A stretch of DNA of 64,000 nt from Monilinia fructicola (GCA_008692225.1 VICG01000001.1:1352501-1416500); one strand, 5' to 3'. Shown: positions 38,027-49,629, numbered from the stretch's first letter. Numbers and translations are program-made. Notes: generated from the letters alone by a model not told the origin.

Positions 38027-38614
38027 ATGGCAACTGAATCCAAGTCGACACCCTGCGAACTGATCAACACATACTATCAAGTATGTAACCATGTTACCAC
38101 ACATCTCTTCGCCATGCTACTCGCATCATACCATCCAAATCCTCCGAACCTAGCTCTTCCGCCCCCATCCGACCAAATCATAACAATCTGTCCACAGGCA
38201 ATTCACAATCTATCACTTCCTCCGCCATTAAGTCAGCGGCAGAAATCTGAAACTACACTCTGTCCCTCGGTACAAAAGCGCACAATGATAAATTCAGGAT
38301 ATGGATGCCCAGAGTGTGAGCCAGAGTATCACTCATCAACCGATTATATTAGGACAGAAGCAGACCATCAGCATAAGAAGGCAATGGATAACACGGACAG
38401 AAGGAAAAACAGGTTCGAATGGTGTATGCTTGCCATCAGGGAATGGGAGGCTAGGAAAAAATGCGGTGGGAACAGACTCGGAAAAAGTGCGAGACAAGTC
38501 AAGTTGAGCATCTCAAGAAGATCAGAGGGTAGTGAACCAAAATCAATACTACTAAACAAGCCCATGCTCCTGCTAGCAAAGGGCCACTTAAGCAATTATA
38601 CAAAATCGGAGTAA
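38027..38614 (+). CDS. hypothetical protein, about 195 residues
   Basis: An open frame with balanced composition. The start is placed at MATESKSTPCELINTYYQVC; the same frame is open back to 37871, but upstream residues look less natural. A Cys pair (YGCPECEPEYH) lies mid-protein and the C-terminal half is basic (RRKNRFEWCMLAIREWEARK, RQVKLSISRRSEG). The family is not recognised. The reverse strand shows only shadows. It could be a lineage-restricted gene. Confidence 0.45.
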   Translation: MATESKSTPCELINTYYQVCNHVTTHLFAMLLASYHPNPPNLALPPPSDQIITICPQAIHNLSLPPPLSQRQKSETTLCPSVQKRTMINSGYGCPECEPEYHSSTDYIRTEADHQHKKAMDNTDRRKNRFEWCMLAIREWEARKKCGGNRLGKSARQVKLSISRRSEGSEPKSILLNKPMLLLAKGHLSNYTKSE

Positions 38615-39388
38615 TTGAACCCTTGCCATCGAAACGTCTGGATGCTTTCCACTACAGAGTGATCCAATCTCAAAACGCGCTACCCTGACTGATCGACGAT
38701 CATACCTAATACAACTGAAGTTGAGCGAAGTAACAAAGATATTCCACATTTTACGTCGTGATACCGGGCTTTGCCTGACAGAATGAGGATTACCCCAAGG
38801 TGGTTTTAGTGGTGGAACAGAAGTTTGAAGGCATAAAATTCGCACCCATGAAAATCATCTCTCCTATGGTTTGCGAGAAGAAGAATGTTGAAGGTCTTAG
38901 CAATGGACGGCTCGGTATATTTTCAATAAGCCCAAATGTTGATGGAAAAGAATCTCCATATCATTTGGCGTTCATGGGTTGCCGAGGATTCATATGATAG
39001 TACCGTGTGATTCGAATCAGTCGATCACCTATTCCGGCTGACGTTAGGTTACCAAAACACTCCAGGCGCGCGTTTTTGATCACTTTCCCATTCATTCTAC
39101 ATACATCTCTCCGCCGATAAGGAAACCTTTGGAGAGTTTGTCTCATGCAAACTGTTGTTCAACTGTGGCGTGGTATTGATGAAATATCCCAAGTCTCGTT
39201 GTTGTACGTTATCGTGCCGAATAGCGTAAGGCCTCGCGAAAATTTCCTGACCCTGGCAGGTCCACTAAAGGCTCCTCCGCCTTGCATCCCACAGATTGTT
39301 TGTCAGGAATGGACTGGGCGGGGGGGGGTAACAACATTTTCACGCTGGGGGTGGCATAGTATTGGCCCATCCGGCGTGTTGTATAAGC
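38615..39388. other. intergenic, no supported gene
   Basis: Frames at 38800-38997 and 39145-39489 carry no motif. A G run of nine lies near 39320. Confidence 0.45.
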
Positions 39389-39941
39389 CTATGCTTCTGC
39401 TCCCGAGTTTGTACCCATGCTTTCAAATACTGCCTGCAACACAATGTAGCTGTACTCTCGCGTGTTTTCTTGAAGTGCATGCCATATAATCTTATCCACA
39501 ATTTCCAAAGTTAGGTCATGGGGAACTAGTCCTTGTAATCGGCGCACCATAATGGTGCGAAATCTTTCCATGAAATGTAAGAAGGGATCAGCCGGAACTC
39601 CTTGGGACATACTTTGGTTGTGCTCGAAAGTTTTCTGTGTGATGGGATAGAAGCAACAGATAAAATACTTCAAGACAAATGATAGTGGACAAGAATATGT
39701 TGTAGTTCGAGATAATGGTAATAATGGATGAACGGTTTTGTGTCAAAACTGCAGAACATACAAGTTCTGGCTCAAAATACAGTGCACATTGAATCTTCAT
39801 TACCCATTGTTCTTCCCTAGTCTGAAATAGCGGTCCATAAATCAGAGCTGCGGCGTCGCTCTTTCCATACCAAATGGACTGGGGTTGCATCTTCCGAGGT
39901 GTAGCGGCTTTATTGAGGTTGTAGAGGCAGTATAGAGGCAC
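39389..39941 (-). CDS. hypothetical protein with one frame break
   Basis: Reads from MPLYCLYNLNKAATPRKMQP (39941) through DAAALIYGPLFQTREEQWVM to NIFLSTIICL. A one-base shift near 39675 then continues as KYFICCFYPITQKTFEHNQS, PFLHFMERFRTIMVRRLQGL and LEIVDKIIWHALQENTRE, ending at 39389. The joined product would be about 180 residues, mostly helical and Cys-containing. I do not recognise a family. Confidence 0.4.
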
Positions 39942-40080
39942 TCATTTTCACATACTATCAATCCAGTTCTGGAATGAGATGCCTTGATGATACAGAAAGT
40001 GTTAGAAAAGAATTACTTATTCCCTCAAATTGCACAATCTTAAGAGGCCGTTCTGGATTATTTATGTCCAGAGTACGGGA

Positions 40081-40573
40081 TCATCTAGCTGCGACAGGAG
40101 TATAACCTTGTGTGTCTCCAATGCCAGCATTTAAGCCCTTCCTCTTTTCAACGACTTTTCGCACCGCTGCCCAACCAAGCAAACCTAAAGTACCAGCAAT
40201 AAAAGTCAGCACTACAATCTGATCCTTTCTGCTATCTCGCTGAAAGCATGTTGTGAGAATATCTTTCTCTCCAGCATCTTTACATATCGGTAGTCGCTGG
40301 GCGAGGCAGAATGCTCGATTGCACATAGCACATGTCGCAGCTGGGGCACGAGGGTCATGTTTCGAGGCTGATTTATCGGATGAAGAGCTCGAATGCGAAG
40401 ATAGGGGAATAATGGTGCTATTAGTGAAGCATGTACATTTGCAGAATGACGGAGGTGCTGTAAACACGATCAGCGACCAGATTATACCGACAATGTTTAA
40501 TAGATACTTACAGGTTGCGATTGTTGAAACAACCAACGTACACAATACAAGCAAGAAAATATATGCCCCTCAT
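40081..40573 (-). CDS. conserved fungal Cys-rich type I membrane protein
   Basis: Starts MRGIYF (40573). After a likely one-base loss comes a hydrophobic signal sequence LVLCTLVVSTIAT. The intron 40458-40511 (GTAAGT...ACAG) joins to PPSFCKCTCFTNSTIIPL. The lumenal part has paired cysteines (CAMCNRAFC, LPICKDAGEKDILTTCFQRD) and an N-glycosylation sequon (NST). A transmembrane helix QIVVLTFIAGTLGLLGWAAV precedes a short basic tail ending at 40081. I remember this architecture as conserved across filamentous ascomycetes without an assigned role. It is divergent from mL50 (346 nt between starts). Confidence 0.65.
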
Positions 40574-40919
40574 CTTTGTTATCTAGAAACGTGTCAAGCT
40601 CTTTGGATCGTGGGTATTTGGATTACACAAATATTGGTGAGATTATTTTCAGTGCGCAAGAGACAATTTAAATCCCATTGTCCACCATGAATGATATCTC
40701 AGTCGTCACAATCGATGTATCATTCGAGTTATTACCCAAATCATAATGCAATGAGATAGATGATGCTTCGGCTCATCCCCAGCAGTTCTCTAGATGGTAG
40801 TTAAACTAAGCTAGTATACTTCTGGACTAGCTTGTTTTGATCCAAAAAGTTCAAGCTCAAAGCGATATTCAAGAGCCTCCAGCTCCCGCATTGCATTTCA
40901 ACCCTTTGATTCATACACA

Positions 40920-42202
40920 ATGCGTCGAATAACAAGAATAGATAGGTCGATTGACCTCTTACGCACTCGTCCAATATCACAAAATTCATATGCGTACCGT
41001 TGCTCGGCATGCAGAACCCAGATTTCCTCATTTTCGACGTCTTCCGTACGAGGGGCAGACAAAGAATCGCTCAGTCAGCGAGTGCGACGAAGTCTGTTCA
41101 AGCAAGCCCCCTCCACATCTTCAGATCCTTATACTGGGCCTAGTCAACTGTCAGCGCAAGAACCCGAACAAAAATTGGAACCGCAAAAATTGGAACAGAA
41201 AGAGAGGGTAGCAGCTGAGGATGCCCCCGATTATTATCCAGCAGATAATGGAGAAGGACTGGAAATAATTGGTGGCTACGTGGGACCTATGGGCGAGAAA
41301 CATCCATACAAAATTTTCATTAAAACAGAAAAAGATCAAAGATTCTGGAGAAATCACTGCAGCATTGCATCGTGCTGTAGTCGAAGTATTCGCCTTAAGA
41401 CAAGCTGGAAGGCCTTTGTCGGATATCTTCCTGACTGAGCCTGGTCCTAATCTTACCGAAAATGTACAAATCAATGCTTCAGAATCGGGTGCTATTTTAC
41501 AGTTCTTCGAAAACGGCTCTCTGGAACAGATAATTCAATCATTGAAACCTGTTACTCCACCCAAAAAGGGCAAACAAAGACGTAAAGCTCGCCTCGCTGC
41601 GACCTCTTCTTCGATTGATGAGACCACAGAAAAGCGCGCGCCTACCGAATCCGAAGAAGATGTGGCTGCCGATAGGTCACCAATAGATCCTTTACATCCA
41701 GAGCCTACACCAAAGCTTGATGAGACAGTAGAGAAGGGAAATCCTACTGAATCAGAGGAAGATGTCGCAGCGGATCGCTCAACCGTGGACCCTTTGAAGG
41801 CCAAATCTGAAGCACTGGTCGAATCTTGGGGACATTCGTGGCTCCAGATTTCTCTTGCCGACCCAGCGATCAAATTTGCTGTAAGTTGTATGATGAAATT
41901 ATGCGATGGGGCGTTTACTAATTGCTTTATAGGTCGTTAAACGCACAATGCAATTAACAGGTGCAAGAATCCCCGACAATGTTATCAACTCCTCAAATAC
42001 AACAGAAAAGCTCTTGCAAAATCTCATCACCCCACCCAAACCTCCAACGCTGAAGGAAGCCTTGAAACAAGAAGAAACACTGGTGTCATTACCGAACGTC
42101 CGCGTATTCGATAGACGTATCACAGTGGTCGACAAGGAACGAAATATTGGACGTTTGAAGGTTATTAGGGAAGAATTGAGGTCTCGAGGAAATCGTATCT
42201 AA
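40920..42202 (+). CDS. mitochondrial large-subunit ribosomal protein mL50
   Basis: Begins with a basic, Ser-rich import sequence (MRRITRIDRSIDLLRTR...SSFSTSSVRG). The L50-type core follows after a one-base shift near 41330 (an extra A in an A run): KDSGEITAALHRAVVEVFAL and RQAGRPLSDIF. The intron 41881-41932 joins KFA to VVKRTMQLTGARIPDNVI. The C-terminus LVSLPNVRVFDRRITVVDKE and IGRLKVIREELRSRG matches the fungal mL50 signature (SLPNVK...DKE..GR.KVI..EL). The middle carries a 34-residue tandem duplication of acidic sequence (41617-41820). The product belongs to the 54S mitoribosome. Confidence 0.78.
41617..41820 (+). repeat. in-frame 102-bp tandem duplication inside mL50
   Basis: Two adjacent 34-codon units (41617-41718, 41719-41820) both contain PTESEEDVAADRS and begin DETTEK / DETVEK. 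They have diverged at the DNA level, so the duplication is not recent. Confidence 0.85.
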
Positions 42203-45200
42203 ATCATATCCAACCGCGTGGGAGGGTAGGCGTAGGAGGACATGACCTGTATATGTTGTACAATATTCTTACATCACAAAAATGTGTTTTGTGCCCAGTT
42301 AATCAAGGCAATCAGATAACTGCACTGTTCTTTGACGTTCGCGCTGAGCAATCTCCAAATTTTTGCATTGCTTCTGATCGTCCTATGTTCAGAACTTCAG
42401 TGCTCCCGTCAAATTTGATGAATTCTATTTCCGCGATTCTCCCACTGCACCATAGTTTTGAAGACCTGAATCCGATCAGTAAGATAGGATCTCTGGAGAC
42501 TGCAACACCAAAAGTGAGGAAGTCCAATACCACACAAATTCCAAGTCTCAACAAGTGTTTTGATCACCGCATATTTGATTCTAATATCGGACGTATATAA
42601 TCTCCCATTCATTGCCAGAATTCCCATCCATCCCGCGCCAATAATAAGCAGTTGCCATATCCTCTTCGATGTCCTAACACATCCATATGCTAAACTTTGC
42701 GACTGCACATATTTGCCGCTCCTCAAACACTCACCTCCTTCCAACTCTTGGGCCAAAATAGCAAGCCACGAAACCACTAGATATGTTCCTCCCATCTTTG
42801 GCAAGCATCCACAATTGAGACGAGACAATGACTCTGCGCATATAAGCAGATTGGAGGTACTCACAAGAATCATCCCTTTGATCCAGTATCCAAGACCAAA
42901 ACCTGAAGCACCCTCACTCTCTCGCCAGGGCTAGCAACAGACCCCAGACCCAGCGCATATGGCTTGGCCAAACGAAGGAAAGAAAGCTTGCCACCCCTCC
43001 TGTGGATTGGGGACGAGCGAATTTTTTTCGCGCACGGAGAATCCTTCACATGGTCGGACGGTTGTCGATGCGTCGCTTTTCTGGCGCTCCGAAAATCACA
43101 CATGGTGATGAGGTCGATCGCGGAGTGGCGGCATCAATCCATGGCAACTCCACAGGCGCGCTTTGGGATGTGTATACGGAGGAGCACCATCGATCTGTTG
43201 CCAAAGACACATTGGTCATGAAGGTGATACTGAAAGCGAGATGTACTAGGGAGGGAGCACGGTGGCATTATATTCTTTGCGGTGTTCTGGGTGAGAGACT
43301 TGGATGGTGTTGAGTGATGGGTTGTTTATGGAGCCGCCAGTACCGGCTATGCATACGAGACGGATGGACTTACCAACTGTAGGAAGAATACCATGGTTAT
43401 GGTAACAGAGATCTTGAAGATTGTAGTGGTAATAATACTAGATTCTTATACTTCCTCCTAGTGTGGATTATTGAACCTAGAAGTGCTTCGAATGTAAGAT
43501 CTGTACTCGAGTAAATGCGAATGTGCCTCTATTGGAGAAGGTCATTTGATGATGATTATAATGATGAGCTCTTCTTAACGTGTGTCCCAGAGGCAGAAAA
43601 TTCAACAACTGAAGCAAAAAGCATTCATCCCACCCCTTCTAGTTCGCCATCACTCATCGACGTAAAGAGCTCTTTAGCAAGTCATGAAACCATAAAACCC
43701 AAGTCTCTCGCGTGCCTCTTCATCAGCAAAGGCAACCGTAGCGCCAGTGTGCTGCTGATAAAACGACTCCAAAGTGGCTCAAATTGACAAGACAGAATTG
43801 GTCGGAAGTTGGAATGTGTAGGTAGTTCACGAGGATTGATGGCATGTCGAAGAAGGTGTGGAGGATACAAAGCGCGTTTAGCGACAGATATGACTCCCTA
43901 GGATCGACTCCCTAGGATAAATCGATAATATTTCTTCCCCCCATTCGAGTAGAGCGATCTTGTTCCGTCTACGGGACTTCGATACTTTTCTCTTAACGCA
44001 TATGGGTATATGAGTAATTGTATGGAAATAAAGGCCCAATTGACACATCCACAATCTTCAAGATTCGTCTCAACACCCTGTCTCATCATCCACCCCCTCA
44101 TCAACCTCTCTCATAAGCTACAGTTTGCAATGATCAGTAACAACACATATCAACGAAAGTACCTCCAGTGGGAAGAATATCAATCAAGTGTAATTTCGGA
44201 ACAAGAAGTTGAGTAATCGTTCATTGTATAATGAGCCCCGGCCGCATTAACGATGCTTCAATGCGGTGTGTCATCACTGCGTTCAGCCACGGTATAAGTA
44301 ATTAGTGATCAAGCCTCCATGTCGCATAGCATATATCCGAAGTATCGAAAGGGAGAGGAATACTAACTGCGGGAGATGCTATTTCCAGCTAAATTATCCT
44401 GGAGGGTGAAGTTGTCATTATGATCTGTATAGCTACTTGTGCTTCTTTCCAGATATATACCCAGAGTCAATCACAAGTAGAGGCCAAACCTTGCCTGTTA
44501 CGAATCTGAAGTAAAAATCGGTCAAGTCATGGTGCTGCTAAGATCTCATGTCTCGAAAATGGGTATGCATTGGACTGATACACTAGAATTAAGGAAGAAT
44601 GATACTCTTGGCTGAAGTGAAGTGGATGTATCCAAGGTGAAGAGGGGAACATGGGTAGCAGGCAATAATAAGCTGAAGAAACGGAAATACGAACAACAGA
44701 ATAATCTTGCACGTCACAGTAAAACATCATCATGGACCTTGCTCTCTCTCGATCATCACAAGAAACCAAATACTATCTTTGACCTCACCATCGAAATCAC
44801 AATGACAATCAAATCAAATCAACTCAGATCACACGCACATGGCCAGAATCCCAAACATCAATGGGGGACAAAAAGGTAACTGACATTTCCGAAGCCCCCG
44901 CACGAATTTTGAACGCGATCCGCAGAGGACCTTATCTAAATATGCCACATCAAATCCCCATAGAATCATATCAAACACTGCAGACGGCAGACCCGGCCCC
45001 CAGAAATACCAATCGGCAACGACAAAAGATCAAGCGACAGATATCCAGCAACCAAGCCAGCCCCAACAATATCCGAACTGTAAGTAAAAAAGGTGTTAAA
45101 ACAAGTTTGAAGGAGATCTCTTCCATGCTTTTGATTCAAAGTTTTGTGTTTTCCAAGATTCCCAAAAACCCATACTGTAGTAGTGCCCCTCCAGAAGGGG

Positions 45201-45481
45201 TTGCTAAAGGTGCCGATGCGGCAAAGAAGTGAAGGATACATTGAACTGTATGTTGAAAAGTATAAAAGGAAACAAGAATCGAAGTTTTTTGGGCGCAAGA
45301 GTCCAGCGCTATCTGTGAATGGTGCACTGCACGAGACGAAAGGAATGCAACAGATCGAAGTCTGAGGATGGAGGGAGGTCGCGGGAAGAACGTCGACTAG
45401 CACGTCACGAGACGGGGATCCGTGAGCAACGATCCATGTAGTCCTGGCGCGATCTTGTCAAAGGCAATGATGGCGAGCCGC
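42203..45481. other. no confidently supported gene; possible decayed membrane protein
   Basis: Minus-strand frames between 42312 and 43300 contain hydrophobic stretches (YLVVSWLAILAQELEGG, FLSFVWPSHMRWVWGLLLAL) and charged segments in alternating frames. This could be a frame-broken multi-exon membrane protein, perhaps O-acyltransferase-like, but I cannot anchor it. Around 44861-45403 frames overlap on both strands with no recognisable protein. A 14-bp direct repeat GACTCCCTAGGATC lies near 43890-43917. Confidence 0.3.
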
Positions 45482-46593
45482 TTACAATTGCTTAAGGGCC
45501 ATATCGGCAGCATAAGCCAAAGCGTAAGCATCTCTCTTCGCCTTGCGGCATCCTTGTCCGGGGCGTCCGCACCATGCCTCAGCGTTGGCTTCGGCCTCGG
45601 CAAGAGCCTCTCTCTTGCATCCTTGTCCGGGACGTCCGCACCATGCGACGGGGGTGGCCTCGGCGAGAGCGTCGGCCATGGCTTCGGGCTGCACGACGAA
45701 CTTTGCGACATCCTTGTCCGGGACGTCCACACCAGGCTTCGGCTTCGGCATCAGCTTCAGCTTCGGCATTCCTCTTGCATCCTTGTCCGGGGCGTCCACA
45801 CCATGCCTCTGCTTCGCGGGCAACAACTTCGGAAACTAGGAAGGTACGTTAGCGAAGATTCTAGCCGGGGGAGAGGGAATAGAGAGAAGAAAGTTAGAAC
45901 TCACCCTCACGGGTCTCAAGGTTGAGGGACTCCAAGTACGCAGCAGGATCAGATGTGGTCTCGGCAACGGTCTCGGCAAGATCTCTCGCGAGTCTCTTGG
46001 CCTCGAAGCAAGCACCGCCAACCATGTTACATCTCTTGATGACAGCCTCCTCAACATCAGCCTCGGCCTCTGGCTCCGCGAGCGCCTCGGCAAGAGCCTC
46101 AGCAGCGCGCTTGGTCTTGCGGCAACCTTGTCCAGGGCGTCCACACCAGGCTTCAGCCTCAGCTTCAGCGAGTGGTGCGCGCTTGCATCCTTGTCCGGGA
46201 CGTCCACACCAAGCTTCTGGGAGCGCTTCGCGCTTGCAGCCTTGGCCGGGGCGTCCGCACCATGGCTCGGCATCACGTTTGCATCCTTGACCAGGGCGTC
46301 CGCACCAGGCCTCGGCTTCACGCTTGCATCCTTGACCAGGGCGTCCGCACCATGGTTGAGCCTCGGAGACTGGGGCGGCGACGGGAGCGGCGACAGCTTC
46401 ACGCTTGCATCCTTGTCCGGGTCTGGAAATTGTAGGTTAGCATTGTATTTTTTATTTTTTGTATAAGATAGATCGAGGGTTGGGAAAGGGAATGACGTTC
46501 TTACCTTCCGCACCAAGGTTGAGCCTCGGGAACAGCGACGGCGGTGGCGGTAGCAGCCAAGATAGCGAGAGCGATTGCGTTTGTGAACTTCAT
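45482..46593 (-). CDS. ppg1: alpha-pheromone (mating factor) precursor with ten pheromone copies
   Basis: Secreted mating pheromone precursor, processed by Kex2 and Ste13-like dipeptidases; the peptide signals through the Ste2-type receptor. [20 protein letters not shown] is the signal peptide. The intron 46423-46504 splits the first pheromone copy inside its Arg codon. The exon to 45905 carries copies 2-6 of WCGRPGQGC, most followed by KR then EA-type spacers. A region with [15 protein letters not shown] and an acidic/Leu-rich stretch follows. The intron 45836-45904 joins in frame to copies 7-10, ending [16 protein letters not shown] at 45482. All ten cores are identical in protein but differ in codons. 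A likely extra C (GGG on plus, about 45686-45688) puts copies 9-10 out of frame as assembled. Confidence 0.95.
45548..46515 (-). repeat. ten-copy WCGRPGQGC coding repeat
   Basis: 27-base cores lie at 45548-45574, 45617-45643, 45708-45734, 45777-45803, 46122-46148, 46185-46211, 46236-46262, 46281-46307 and 46326-46352. The split copy is 46407-46422 plus 46505-46515. Spacers vary from 18 to more than 100 bases. Synonymous differences between cores (e.g. CGC/CGT, CCC/CCT, GGA/GGT/GGC, TGC/TGT) show that the peptide, not the DNA, is conserved. Confidence 0.95.
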
Positions 46594-46709
46594 AATGAAT
46601 GTAGTTTTGAAGATAAGTTTTGTGTAGTGAGTGTAATAAGTGTTAAATCTTAAAGATTGAATGTAGGTACGGAGAGAAGAAAAGAGATCGTGTCAAGAGC
46701 ATCGAAGTT

Positions 46710-46724
46710 GACGTGATTTATAGA
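46710..46724 (-). promoter_or_regulatory. possible TATA box and CRE-like TGACGTGA upstream of the pheromone gene
   Basis: On the minus strand CTATAAATC lies about 125 bases before the start codon, overlapping TGACGTGA (plus 46710-46717), an ATF/CREB-like element. The position suits a core promoter, but both motifs are short and may be coincidental. Confidence 0.3.
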
Positions 46725-48248
46725 GGTCTGGATTGTGCGTTGTTCAGTATCAACAAGAAAATAAAGCGGGAACTCCGCAGACTGCGAGCCAAAGAGAATC
46801 TTTGAAGTGAGGTTCTTCTATTGAGAATTTAGGAGGAAAATTTCCTATCAAGGGTCTCAATAAACGTCGAAGCGAGAGAAAAAGGTACAGTAAACACCCA
46901 CAAAGCTTTTCAGAACAATTACTCTCGAAGGAGGGCTACTTTATGCCGCCGTGGTAGAGTTACGATGGAGGCAAGAGGCGTGAATGATTGCCCATCGATT
47001 TTTTACAGTAACCAGTAGGAAAACGTAATCTCCGGTCAATTTTGAGGTATGGATATGATAGTATCCAAGAGACAGAGTATGATTCTCAATTCAATCCTGC
47101 CACCTGTACCAAAATATATCTCATCTAATCTCTAAATTCCCATACCCGCCTCCTGGAAAATAATCTCATTTCCCACCAGATCCACTTGCTTTACAGGAAT
47201 TTCATCTAGACTCTAGAGACTTTTCACACTAGCAGAGGAGCTGTTCAAATTTTCAAAGAGCCCCAATGTAGACTCTATGAAGATATAATAAAGGGTGAAT
47301 ATCTCGTGACTCTCTTTAAACTACAAAAGTAGGAAGTCTATTGAGTACCTTATTGGGATCTTATTGACCACCCCTTTTGAACTCGCTTAATCGGAGACAA
47401 AAGAGAACTTCGTAAATTTTCCATCCTGAAGCTTGGGCTGATAGTGAACTTATATCATCGACAAAAGAAGACCAATGATTGAAGAAACTCCAGAGTAAGT
47501 ATGGGTCTAGAAGACATAGAGATAATTTCTGATGATCAATCAACATCACCTAGTTTCAAGTTAAAACTTATCCGAGCCTAGATTTTGCTTGTGATTTCTT
47601 GTAGTAGAAGTTACTCTAACCTACCCTGGTTGATTATTTAGAGTTGATCAAAGCAAAAGACCTTTGCAAGTGAACAAGAAGCATGATACTCTTTGACGTA
47701 TGAGAGATGAATTGGTAGAAACATTAAAATAAATTCTCCGGCAGTGCCGAGTACCTGTCTTCAATGCCAAGAATACTAAGTAATGAATCAGGTGCAACAA
47801 ATGTCTGGATCTGGATGCCAGATTGATACCTAGGTATCCCCTTTAAGATTTGAGACTCGGATTGAGTAGAGTGATGAAGTACAATGAAGATCACGGGAGC
47901 TATTTTGAGTGAATGAATTGAGGTAGAGCTGCTATCCACCTCTTCCTCAACAGGCAGATGAAAAACCTATAGGATGACAGATTTGGCGTCCTTTTTACTG
48001 CAACAAAGGTCAAATTCAAGACCAGAAAGATCATTATTCTAGAAGATAATGAGTACACATTGATTCACTGGTCACTACTTGTGAATAAGAAAAACCTGTA
48101 CAGCCAGGAGCCATGTGATGAGAACCTCACAATCCACCATGGACTTCATGGCTCAAGAATTCTTTTCTTCTAGATTGAAATATGATCAAAAACTTTCTCT
48201 ATGCTACAAGTATTTTTATTACAACTTCTACTCAAAAAACCACAATGC
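46725..48248. other. intergenic, upstream of the pheromone gene
   Basis: About 1.5 kb with no supported gene. The part near 46600-46750 is the presumed promoter and leader of the pheromone gene. The right end is downstream of the J-protein gene. Confidence 0.5.
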
Positions 48249-49629
48249 TCATCGACCATTCTTCTTATTTCTTCTTGTTGCCTTTCCATTGCCATTGGTC
48301 GCAGTGGTCTTGACTTTCTCAAGAACCTCGAAATCATCAGCACCAGAGCTGTTGGATGCGACTTCTTCCAATTCTCGTATTCTTCCTCAACTGGAGCTTT
48401 GTTGAAGACGCGACCGATAGTTTTGTTGAAAGCAAAGACTGGCAGACGGAAAAGAGCAGTGTCTCTCACGGTAGGAGCAGGGAATTCATCGAGCTAGATT
48501 GTACATTAGTGAGATTATCGCAAGGCTCTGCAACGAACAACTTACATCAAGCAAGAACTCTCGCATTTTGCCATCCTCATCAGCTTGTTCCAAGTATACA
48601 TTACTGGCAGAATCAACAACCAGCACTTTGCCATTCTCAGCCACGACTCTCTTCTTTGGTCCAGTAATAAGAGGTTGGAGTTCCAGGTGTAGATACTTTG
48701 GCCTTCTTAGCCTTCTTTTCAGATTTGTCCTTCTTGGAATCCTTCTCCCTGCATGCGCCTCTGTCTTCGATTCATTGGCTGGGCGATAGGATCAGTATCA
48801 ACATCGGTATCTGTTCCAGGTGTAGAAGTTCCATCAAGACCAGGTATACTGATGTTGGAATTTCCACCCAGCAGGCAGCATTTCTTGCGAATGTGATATA
48901 TCTTTCAACGAACTCGCGCTGTCTCTTCCAGCTCAAATAGAGGGGCAAGGTAATGTCCACCACCCCCGACAAAGATGAAGAGGCCCACAAGTACCGAGCC
49001 AAATCCGGGACGGAATCGAGAATAGTAATAACCAGTACCCTTCCACTTTGGGAAGCCATTCTTCAAGAACGAATCATAACGTACACGACCTTCTCCCAAT
49101 AGAATTTTGTTTATCAATCCCAAACGTGTGAATCGGTCACTGGCAGCTTGGTATTGTGCCTTGATTTCTGCCTGCGAAGGACCCTTTTGAAACTTTGACA
49201 CCGGGGCTTCTTATTCTTGGACTTTTCGCCCTTCCCTGTTGATTTCTCGGCGATGAACTGAGCCTTGACCTTGTCTGGATGCAGAGTACGGGGATTTCTT
49301 TTTGTATGCAGCTCTTATTTCCTCTTGATTGGCCGATGGCTTGATGTCGAAGAGATCGTAAAATGTAACATCGGCGCCTTCATGAGTAGCTACTTCATTT
49401 TGCAGACGAAAAGATTTCATGATCCTATAATTCGCTATGAGCTAATTGACACATTTCCAGGTGTACAAGATAGAAGTAAGGTATGGAATTGGGAATTGGG
49501 AATTGGGAATTGGGCAGAAATATAAAATATTCAAGGGCTACATCAAGCCAACTCACCCTCTTTGCTCCATGCCGCAACAACGGCCAAAAGGCAGGCTAGA
49601 ATAACGATGATAGAGAAAGATCCTCTCAT
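48249..49629 (-). CDS. ER membrane DnaJ (J-domain) protein, ERJ5-like
   Basis: [20 protein letters not shown] (49629) is a signal peptide. An intron ending near 49432 leads to [16 protein letters not shown] and the J domain [20 protein letters not shown]. The HPDK loop ([10 protein letters not shown], about 49285) appears after correcting an extra C. Then come [40 protein letters not shown], a membrane segment [18 protein letters not shown] and [20 protein letters not shown]. An intron within about 48497-48556 joins REFLLD to [20 protein letters not shown]. The end [15 protein letters not shown] and a Lys/Arg-rich tail stops at 48249. Order and length fit the fungal ER J-protein family (Hsp70/Kar2 co-chaperones, like yeast Erj5). 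At least six one-base shifts are present. Confidence 0.78.

Noticed and set aside
45836..46516. 226-residue minus-strand frame with [13 protein letters not shown] repeats
   Set aside because: It is the pheromone repeat read in the wrong frame; the WCGRPGQGC frame has signal peptide, introns and processing sites.
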